NCBI RefSeq assembly: GCF_934747485.1
Contig: NZ_CAKVGN010000013.1
Coordinates: 1 to 49,293, forward strand
Direction: 5' to 3'
Length of the DNA stretch: 49,293 bases
Source: an uncultured Brachyspira sp.
Lineage (GTDB): Bacteria > Spirochaetota > Brachyspiria > Brachyspirales > Brachyspiraceae
Part shown: positions 43,409-49,293 of the stretch, in pieces
How positions within the stretch are numbered: the first letter of the stretch is position 1
How the letters are laid out: each line of letters starts with the position of its first letter
Notes under the pieces: model-generated
What the model saw: the letters and a program-made list of their open reading frames with translations, nothing else
The model's database searches: none
Told to the model about the DNA's origin: nothing
Program-made: the position numbers and the translations under genes

Positions 43409-44440
43409 ATGATGAGTGACGGTGCATTATCTCAAGATGAAATAGAAGCTTTGCTTAAAGGAAGTGAAGAGGCTTTTGGAAGCAATGATAATACTTCAGC
43501 ATCTGCTGGAAACGGCAATAATGTAGATAAGCAGCTTTTTAATGAAGCAGCTAAAGTTATAGCAGATAATCAAGCTTATTCATTATCTTCTATTTCTACA
43601 AAGACTGTGTCCATCACAAATATTACTACAACTGTTGGAGATGTAAGTAATTTGCATCAAATGCTTTCTGGTAAAGTGATAGAGGCAAAAGTATCATACA
43701 CTGGCTCAGCTAATGGTAATGTTTATTATTTTATGGATGAAAAGGAGGCTTTAACTATAGCTTCTCTTATGACTGGTCAGGCTGAAACAGATTTAAATGA
43801 TATGGTAGCTCAAGTATTAAAAGAAGCTTTCTCTCAAATGATTGGAGTTTCTGATAGTGCTTTAACTTCTAAGTTTGGAGGAAACTTTACTAATGCTCCT
43901 GTAGAAACTAGCGTATTAGATGATGCTGCTTCTATAAATATTGCTGGACATTTAGCTATAGTAAATGCTTCTCTAAGTATAGACGGCGAAATAGATAACG
44001 CTCCTTATATATTTGCTTTTGAATTGCCTGTTTTACAAGCTATTTTATCTAATGCTTCAAAAACTAATTCTAATGCAGCAAGCAGTAATAATACTCAAGC
44101 TAATGATGCTGCAAAACAGCTCGGCGTACAGCATGCTGAATTTAATTCTTTAATGCCTGCTTCTGATGTTCAAGGTACTGGTAACATCGGTCTGCTTATG
44201 GACGTTACTATGAATATGACTGTTGAACTTGGAAGAGCTACTATGACTATTAAAGATATTTTAGGTCTTGGTGAAGGTTCTATAATTGAGCTTCAAAAGT
44301 TAGCTGGTGAGCCTGTGGATTTGCTTGTTAATGGAAAATTAATCGCTAAGGGTGAGGTTGTAGTTATCGATGAAAACTTCGGTGTTCGTGTAACTGATAT
44401 TATTAGCCCTATGGACAGATTAAGAAAAAAATCTAAATAA
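43409..44440 (+). CDS. fliY: Flagellar motor switch protein FliY/FliN with CheC-like middle domain
   Basis: This 343-residue C-ring protein has an N-terminal peptide LSQDEIEALL (about residues 6-15) like that of FliM, a central CheC/CheX-like domain (about 55-215) and a C-terminal FliN domain (about 255-340). The C-terminal domain includes MNMTVELGRATMTIKDIL and GEVVVIDENFGVRVTDII. This matches FliY rather than short FliN. In active CheC/FliY phosphatases the helix carries Glu-x-x-Asn. Here the corresponding-looking segment is KEAFSQMIG, with Ser at the Asn position, so CheY-P phosphatase activity may be lost. That alignment is by eye. A strong terminator follows. Confidence 0.92.
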   Translation: MMSDGALSQDEIEALLKGSEEAFGSNDNTSASAGNGNNVDKQLFNEAAKVIADNQAYSLSSISTKTVSITNITTTVGDVSNLHQMLSGKVIEAKVSYTGSANGNVYYFMDEKEALTIASLMTGQAETDLNDMVAQVLKEAFSQMIGVSDSALTSKFGGNFTNAPVETSVLDDAASINIAGHLAIVNASLSIDGEIDNAPYIFAFELPVLQAILSNASKTNSNAASSNNTQANDAAKQLGVQHAEFNSLMPASDVQGTGNIGLLMDVTMNMTVELGRATMTIKDILGLGEGSIIELQKLAGEPVDLLVNGKLIAKGEVVVIDENFGVRVTDIISPMDRLRKKSK

Positions 44441-44478
44441 GAGATAAGATTTAATTAAACATAAATACCTTTTTTATA

Positions 44479-44510
44479 ACGGAGTTTTTAAAAGCTCCGT
44501 TTTTTATTTT
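44479..44510 (+). terminator. Rho-independent terminator of the fliL-fliM-fliY operon
   Basis: acggag and ctccgt, extended by A-T pairs to acggagttttt/aaaagctccgt, form a stem followed by a long T-run. Confidence 0.9.
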
Positions 44511-44539
44511 TAAAGTATATCTAAACGAGTATGTTTTGT

Positions 44540-44728
44540 TGTATATATTTTTAGCTTTGTATGTTTGGAATATGTATTAACATAAAATAATACCAACATT
44601 TTAAGCTAAGAAATGCAGTCTTTTTGCTTCTTTGGGTCACTACCACAGGCACTTCCTTCGGTCGCAAAAGAAGTGGGGTGCTACCCTACGGGCACGCTTC
44701 GCAGGGGGCAAAGCCCTGCAAATAACTA
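44540..44728 (+). repeat. Modular GC-rich intergenic repeat, copy C
   Basis: This follows the fliY terminator on the same strand. It starts with a block ending atgtattaacataaaataat and aaatgcagtctttttgcttc. It continues with one cacttccttcggtcgc unit and aaaagaagtgggg, then gctaccctacgggcacgctt and cgcag. It ends in the GCAGGG..GCCCTGC hairpin. It is the best preserved copy and can serve as a reference. Confidence 0.8.
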
Positions 44729-44775
44729 AAATAAAAAAGTTAATAATTATTAGTGTATATTAAAACTATTATTTT

Positions 44776-44895
44776 ATATCAACTTTTTTGCCGCTCCAAA
44801 AAGTTGCAAAAAACGCACATATATAGATAATGTCTTAGGAATATGTATTAATATAAAATAATACCAACATTTTAAGCTAAAAAAACTAATCTCTT
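44776..44895 (+). repeat. Partial repeat modules after copy C
   Basis: A stem caacttttttgccgctccaa with aaaagttg (44780-44807) is followed at 44838-44880 by a second copy of the leading block seen at 44566-44610 (ggaatatgtattaa, then taccaacattttaagcta). The same block thus flanks copy C on both sides. The remaining bases to 44933 contain no gene. Confidence 0.65.
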
Positions 44896-44933
44896 ATAGA
44901 CTTAATAATTTTTCAGTATAAACCTAAAAATTG

Positions 44934-45476
44934 CTATCTTCTTATTCTCACAAAATTGCTGTGAGTAAAATTATCATCTATATCTAAAACTATTAATATT
45001 CTATTTGCTTCTTTCCAATAATTTTTATCAAACGGCATTCTAAAACCAATACGCTGACCAACTGGAAACATTACATTATAAAATTTGTCATTGCCTGTAA
45101 AGATGAGTTTTTTGTTATTATATAATGATATGCTTGCATTTAATTCTTCTATTGTGTTAGAATTAGTATAGTTAAAATTATTAACTTCTATAGTGGCTAC
45201 TACAAATTCATTGTTGCTTGAATCTATATTATTAATTTTAGTAGTGATAGGGGATTTAAACTTTCTAAAAAATTCTATTTTATCAAGCAGTCCAGCCCTA
45301 TTTGCAAAGAAAAATAACACCACAATAGTGAGAAAACTTCCGTAAAGAAGCATAAACCATCTTTTAGAAAATATACTAGGATTTCTTGGTATTTTAGGCA
45401 TCTTTGGAGTGTGCGGCGGTTTAATATTATAAAACTCTAATTCTGGTTTTTTTGGGTCGTATACCTCTCTTGCCAA
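44934..45476 (-). CDS. Small membrane protein of unknown function
   Basis: I do not recognise this 180-residue protein. It has a proline-rich, positively charged cytosolic N-terminus (residues 1-40, with PPHTPKMPKIPRNPS), one membrane span (about 42-61) and an extracytoplasmic beta-rich domain. The start is a TTG at 45476, one base after the stop of nnrE-nnrD. The sequence agaggatg inside the end of that gene serves as its ribosome binding site. The tight spacing makes it the last gene of the HU-LysM/nnrED operon. The external domain resembles an Ig-like or DUF3426-type fold only in general appearance. Confidence 0.75.
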   Translation of the reverse strand: MAREVYDPKKPELEFYNIKPPHTPKMPKIPRNPSIFSKRWFMLLYGSFLTIVVLFFFANRAGLLDKIEFFRKFKSPITTKINNIDSSNNEFVVATIEVNNFNYTNSNTIEELNASISLYNNKKLIFTGNDKFYNVMFPVGQRIGFRMPFDKNYWKEANRILIVLDIDDNFTHSNFVRIRR

Positions 45477-45477
45477 T

Positions 45478-47016
45478 TTACATCATCCTCTTTAATATTT
45501 TTGATTGAAAATAAGCAACATCTTTTGCCTGAACAGAATCATTTCCTAATTTTTTGCTAGCCTCTAAAAAACTTTTTGATTGTAATATCAATGCCAACTT
45601 TGAAGCTTCAAGCATTTGTAATTTTCTTGCTAAAAAAGCTCCAATAAAACCTGCTAATACATCACCCATTCCAGCTTTACCCATAGAAACTGTAGGGTTA
45701 TAATTTATATATATATCATCATCATTCATTAAAAAGCTGACAGCGTCTTTTAATATTATATTAGCCTTGGTGTTTTCTCTAAACTTTCTCAAAGCACTAT
45801 AAGGATTAGTTAAAGCTTCTATATGATTAATACCCATAAGCTTTTCAAACTCATAAACATGCGGAGTAAGTAAAAAGTTATTACCCAATTCTGATAAAGT
45901 GCTTTGAAACATCAAATATAAAGCATCAGCATCTACAACTGTTGGAATATTTATTTGCTTTAATATAGAATTAATAAAAACTTCTGTAGACATATCTCTG
46001 CCTATACCAGAGCCTATTATACAAGCATCACTCTTATTTATTTCATCAGCAATATATAAATCATCTGCTGTAAAATATTTATTATCATATTCCCCAACGC
46101 CTATAACAACAATTTCAGGCATATCTATCATTACAGCATTTCTTACAGTTTCTAATATTGCCTTAGGAACATAAAGCCTAATATATCCAACTCCGCTTCT
46201 ATAGGCTGCCTTTGCAGATAGTATGCAAGCTCCTGTATATTCATAGCTTCCGCATACTATAGCAAGCTTTCCCTGCTCCCTCTTAGAATAAAAAGCATTT
46301 CTTACTATATCTATGTTCTCATCAAAATCTATTAAATTGGCAACATAAGGAGCTTCATCTAATATATTCTCTGGAAATATTGATTTTATTATAAATAAAT
46401 CTCCAATATATTCTCTCGTGTTATACAAAAACATAACGTCTTTAGCAAAACATACAGTATAAGTTTCATCTGCCTTAAAGCAGCTATTAGAGCTATCATC
46501 AATATTTGAATATAGCCCAGAAGGTATATCTATAGCTATTCTTATAATATTTAAATCATTTAAACTATCTACTAAAAGTTTTTGTATACCGCCTAAAGGT
46601 CTTCTTCCGCCTGTGCCAAACAATGAATCTAAAACTATATCATTTTCATCTATCAAATCAATAGCTTCATAAACATTCTCTTCACTGCCTAAGTATTTAA
46701 TTTCAACATTCATAGACTTTAATATATTGAAATTAGCATAAGTGTCTTTATTAACCTTATCTAAATTGCCGGTAATATAAACATTTACATTGTATCCGTT
46801 TTTTATTAAATATCTTGCAACAGCAAAACCGTCTCCGCCATTGCCTCCAACAGATGAGAATATATGCACAAAATGATTATTAAGCGTTTCAGCATACCTT
46901 TCTTCTAATAAATTAAATATATCTAAAGCCACATGTTCCATTAAAAGTATAGAAGGAATTTTTTCTGTTGTTTTTTTATCTATATTTATTAGCTCTTCTG
47001 TTGTTACTACCTTCAT
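45478..47016 (-). CDS. nnrD: Bifunctional NAD(P)HX epimerase / ADP-dependent NAD(P)HX dehydratase
   Basis: This 512-residue enzyme repairs hydrated NADH and NADPH. The N-terminal epimerase domain (YjeF_N/NnrE, about 1-215) shows VGGNGGDGFAVARYL near residue 53 and DSLFGTGGRRPLGG near 130. The C-terminal ribokinase-like dehydratase domain (NnrD, about 225-510) shows CGSYEYTGACILSAKAAYRSG near 250, IGSGIGRD near 338, VVDADALYLM near 360 and the catalytic GKAGMGDVLAGFIGAFLA near 456. The length is normal for the fused form. It starts nine bases after the HU-LysM gene with aaggat upstream and is followed by the small membrane protein. Confidence 0.95.
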   Translation of the reverse strand: MKVVTTEELINIDKKTTEKIPSILLMEHVALDIFNLLEERYAETLNNHFVHIFSSVGGNGGDGFAVARYLIKNGYNVNVYITGNLDKVNKDTYANFNILKSMNVEIKYLGSEENVYEAIDLIDENDIVLDSLFGTGGRRPLGGIQKLLVDSLNDLNIIRIAIDIPSGLYSNIDDSSNSCFKADETYTVCFAKDVMFLYNTREYIGDLFIIKSIFPENILDEAPYVANLIDFDENIDIVRNAFYSKREQGKLAIVCGSYEYTGACILSAKAAYRSGVGYIRLYVPKAILETVRNAVMIDMPEIVVIGVGEYDNKYFTADDLYIADEINKSDACIIGSGIGRDMSTEVFINSILKQINIPTVVDADALYLMFQSTLSELGNNFLLTPHVYEFEKLMGINHIEALTNPYSALRKFRENTKANIILKDAVSFLMNDDDIYINYNPTVSMGKAGMGDVLAGFIGAFLARKLQMLEASKLALILQSKSFLEASKKLGNDSVQAKDVAYFQSKILKRMM

Positions 47017-47025
47017 CTATTATCC

Positions 47026-48675
47026 TTATTGCCTATATTTAGTATTATCTTTAATTATTCCTATCAATGAAAATATAGGATTTTTAGTAACTTTATTATA
47101 TCTGTTCATTCTATATAATAGATTATTCATTCCGGAATGTTCTGATAATATTTTTGTATATGCTTCATTAGATATGGAATTAGTATTATCTTTGAAAACT
47201 CTTATATCATAATAAGCAGCCAATTTTAATGACCACATAGCATGATTGTATTTTTTCCCGTCTTGTAAAATAGGGTAGACCTTAATAAAAGATTTTGATA
47301 AGCTGTTTTCAAATGCTATCAAGTCATCTACATTGCAAAAGTTTGGAATCAATTTATAAGTTATTTTACTTCCCTTTTTTATTGGTGTAATTATATCATA
47401 TTTGTTGTAAGCAGATATTATAGGCCAGTAAGTAGAATTTCCATAAACCTCTTTGGCTATATCCCAATAATACATATTGTTTGATACAGTATAAGACGAA
47501 CTTGCAGTATTAACATTTGTAAAATATCCGTTTACTATATTATATAGTTTCTCATTATCTACATTACTGCTTCCATTATTATTAACATTCAAAAGAAGCA
47601 TAATGATAACAGCGATAACAATAACTATTGCTGCTGCTATTTTTAATAGTATAAAATTGTTTGTTGATTCTTTTTTTTCTTTGGATTGTTTCTTTGGTTT
47701 ATTGGATTTTACTTGCTTATCAGAAATGTTTGATAAATCTAATAATTCATCTTTGCTGTAATCTTTCATTTCTAATTTATTTTCATTGGCAATAGCTGCT
47801 TTTTCATTAAAGAATTTATTATTAACTCTATTAATAAAAACTTCATCAGCATTAAAACCAACATAGCCCTTATTGTAGAAAAAAGTACCGAAATTATCTA
47901 TACAAATGCTCTCATTATGGTCAACTAAATGTCTAATATTTTCAAATACAGCTTCAAAAAATTTTTTCTTTTCTAATCTTTCATCAACATTATCAATCTT
48001 AGATATAATGCTGTAAAGCGAAGCATCAAACCCCATATCCGCACTTCTAAAGGCTATATTATAATTCTTATCAATAAATATATTTCCAACTTCATAAATA
48101 AAGAATATTTTCTTTTCTAATACCAAAGAAGCAATATTTTCAAATAAATTATTAATTTCATCTTTAACAAAATTTCTAGTTAAATTTTTTTTTGCAGAAC
48201 ATAATCTATCTATTAACTTATTATATCCCAAATATTTATTTTGAATATTTTGAATCTTCATTTCAACTAAATAAAGTAAAGTTCTATCTTTTTCAAAGTT
48301 TACATAACCATCATCATGAAAAAAAGTACCAAAATTTTCTATATATACCTTCTCTCCATTATCAACTAAATGCCTAATATTTTCAAAAATCATTTCATAT
48401 AATTTCTTTTTAATAGCTCTGTTTTTTACAGTATCATATTTTTCTGTGATAGTATTTAAAGAAGCGTCGAAAGACATATCCGCACTTCTAAACATAATAT
48501 TATAATTTTTATCTAAATATATATACCCCAACTCATACATATAAAAAACTTTATTGTTCAAAACATATGGAGTAATACTAGAAAATAATTCATTGATAAG
48601 TTTATTGATTTCTGCTTTTGTTGTTCTTAATCTTGAAGACAATCTCTCAATTAATGTATTATTCGTACTAAACAT
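47026..48675 (-). CDS. Transmembrane protein with duplicated HU-like DNA-binding domains and periplasmic LysM-like domain
   Basis: This 549-residue protein has two copies of an approximately 140-residue module (about 5-147 and 152-290). Each contains two segments that look like the HU/IHF fold: an N-terminal helical part (LIERLSSRLRTTKAEINKLI) ending in a beta hairpin, then IFENIRHLVDNGEKVYIENF with GTFF. The GTFF motifs are at about 116-119 and 263-266. A lysine-rich linker (about 320-338) precedes one membrane span (341-363). By the positive-inside rule the HU-like part is cytosolic. Outside, residues about 395-443 resemble LysM, with YYWDIAKEVYGNSTYW and ITPIKKGSKITY, and a helical tail follows. 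HU-CCDC81-type proteins with other envelope domains are known in Bacteroidetes. A role tethering DNA to the cell wall is inference. Confidence 0.75.
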   Translation of the reverse strand: MFSTNNTLIERLSSRLRTTKAEINKLINELFSSITPYVLNNKVFYMYELGYIYLDKNYNIMFRSADMSFDASLNTITEKYDTVKNRAIKKKLYEMIFENIRHLVDNGEKVYIENFGTFFHDDGYVNFEKDRTLLYLVEMKIQNIQNKYLGYNKLIDRLCSAKKNLTRNFVKDEINNLFENIASLVLEKKIFFIYEVGNIFIDKNYNIAFRSADMGFDASLYSIISKIDNVDERLEKKKFFEAVFENIRHLVDHNESICIDNFGTFFYNKGYVGFNADEVFINRVNNKFFNEKAAIANENKLEMKDYSKDELLDLSNISDKQVKSNKPKKQSKEKKESTNNFILLKIAAAIVIVIAVIIMLLLNVNNNGSSNVDNEKLYNIVNGYFTNVNTASSSYTVSNNMYYWDIAKEVYGNSTYWPIISAYNKYDIITPIKKGSKITYKLIPNFCNVDDLIAFENSLSKSFIKVYPILQDGKKYNHAMWSLKLAAYYDIRVFKDNTNSISNEAYTKILSEHSGMNNLLYRMNRYNKVTKNPIFSLIGIIKDNTKYRQ

Positions 48676-48722
48676 AACTACCCCTTAAATAAACATAATC
48701 AAATTATATATTAATTTAAAAT

Positions 48723-48767
48723 AAAAAAAAGCCTAATTCTGTAATTTTATACAAAAATCAGGCTTTT
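48723..48767 (-). terminator. Rho-independent terminator of trxA
   Basis: On the minus strand aaaagcctgatttttgt and acagaattaggctttt form a long stem with one G-U region, followed by eight U residues. It separates trxA from the HU-LysM operon. Confidence 0.9.
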
Positions 48768-48784
48768 CTATTTTTGGATTTATT

Positions 48785-49102
48785 TTATAGATATTCTTGA
48801 AGCCATTCTTTTAATTGAGCCTCATTTTTCATACCTTCAGCTCTTTTAACAACTTCACCGTTTTTAAAAACCATAAGTGTAGGTATAGATTGAACACCAT
48901 ATTTAGCAGCTATTTCTTCTGCTTCATCAACATTTACAGCAGCAAAATTCATTTTATCAGAATTAGCGTCTGCTACTTTATGCAAAACAGGTGTTTGCAT
49001 TTTACAAGGTCCGCACCATTCTGCAAAAAAATCTACCAAAGTTGCTTTATCTGATGATACTGCACTCTCGAAATTATCTGATTTTAATTCTTGTACTGAC
49101 AT
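48785..49102 (-). CDS. trxA: Thioredoxin
   Basis: This 105-residue cytosolic redox protein reduces disulfides and is itself reduced by TrxB. The active site WCGPC is at about residues 29-33 within VDFFAEWCGPCKMQTPVL. The cis-proline segment SIPTLMVFKNGE follows near 72. The length is standard. It is monocistronic, with a promoter upstream and a strong terminator downstream. The ribosome binding site is gaggggg before the ATG. Confidence 0.97.
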   Translation of the reverse strand: MSVQELKSDNFESAVSSDKATLVDFFAEWCGPCKMQTPVLHKVADANSDKMNFAAVNVDEAEEIAAKYGVQSIPTLMVFKNGEVVKRAEGMKNEAQLKEWLQEYL

Positions 49103-49142
49103 GTTAATAATCCCCCTCGTTAATAATACTTAATGTTCGTAT

Positions 49143-49171
49143 AATCTAAACATAATTTTAATAAATGTCAA
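49143..49171 (-). promoter_or_regulatory. Promoter of trxA
   Basis: On the minus strand TTGACA (49171-49166), a 17-base spacer and TAGATT (49148-49143) place the start about 33 bases before the trxA ATG. Confidence 0.6.
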
Positions 49172-49218
49172 TAGAATTATATAGATTTTAAAAGTAAATC
49201 AACATAATTAATTTTATT

Positions 49219-49293
49219 GGGGCTGTCCTAGATAACTTAAATTTGTTAAAATTTAAGTATGAAACGCAGTAAATTAAGTAAAGATAAACAATT
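49219..49293 (+). mobile_element. Left end of an insertion sequence, probably IS1595-like (truncated by window edge)
   Basis: The sequence ggggctgtcctagataac at 49219 looks like an IS terminal inverted repeat. A perfect 10-bp hairpin (49235-49244 with 49249-49258) follows. An open frame starts at ATG 49259 with MKRSKLSKDKQ, resembling the N-terminus of IS1595-family transposases as I remember them. Only 11 codons are visible, so the family call is tentative and the right end and target duplication cannot be seen. Confidence 0.5.
49259..49293 (+). CDS. Transposase, N-terminal fragment (runs off the window)
   Basis: Only the first 11 codons (MKRSKLSKDKQ) are present before the window ends. The ATG immediately follows a perfect hairpin and has no Shine-Dalgarno sequence, which fits the low transposase translation typical of insertion sequences. 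It is assigned by its position inside an IS-like end and by resemblance to IS1595 transposase starts. Confidence 0.45.
   Translation, partial: MKRSKLSKDKQ

Overview
The window is very AT-rich chromosomal DNA and most likely comes from a Brachyspira-type spirochaete. Support comes from the fliL-fliM-fliY motor cluster, a class III fructose-bisphosphatase, a membrane pyrophosphatase and codon use dominated by A/T third positions. The species call is inference from gene content and base composition, not from a database match. No rRNA, tRNA or CRISPR array was recognised.

Layout, left to right. 0.2-7.5 kb: htpG, an OppA-type lipoprotein, a secreted protein of unknown function, dapH and an iron alcohol dehydrogenase. 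7.5-13 kb is an accessory patch: a single-chain restriction-modification enzyme, a pentapeptide-repeat membrane protein, a BrnT/BrnA toxin-antitoxin pair and 3'-end remnants of relatives of the first two genes. 13-19.8 kb: mltG, then a seven-gene PTS operon with the complete gene set of the E. coli sgc cluster. 20-24.4 kb: the pyrophosphatase hppA and a chemoreceptor. 25-34.4 kb: fbp, a SAVED-like gene broken by an in-frame stop, a zinc-finger methyltransferase, the nusA-rimP operon behind a leader terminator, trxB, a membrane-anchored AlbA_2 protein and a lipoprotein. 34.5-41 kb: a DUF2314-like protein with a His/Cys-rich insert, an SLBB protein and a 1512-residue acidic repeat protein. 41-49 kb: pyrR, fliL-fliM-fliY, then on the minus strand trxA, an HU-like/LysM transmembrane protein, nnrE-nnrD and a small membrane protein. 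The first 75 bases of an insertion sequence lie at the right edge.

Between many of these genes sit GC-rich, modular, hairpin-forming intergenic repeats that stand out against the AT-rich background. They share an ordered set of modules: a ggtcgc-type tandem arm, an AAAAGAAG stem, a TACCCTA-GGGCACGCTTCGC core and one of two alternative 3' hairpins. Most copies lie just after a gene's 3' end and on its strand.

The strongest candidates for undescribed biology are: (1) the HU-HU-TM-LysM protein, which by its predicted layout could link DNA to peptidoglycan; (2) the modular intergenic repeat family; (3) a promoter-proximal terminator ahead of rimP-nusA that suggests NusA feedback; (4) two accessory genes whose promoters place transcription start on the ATG; and (5) the giant acidic repeat protein with about 20 copies of a 14-15 residue unit.
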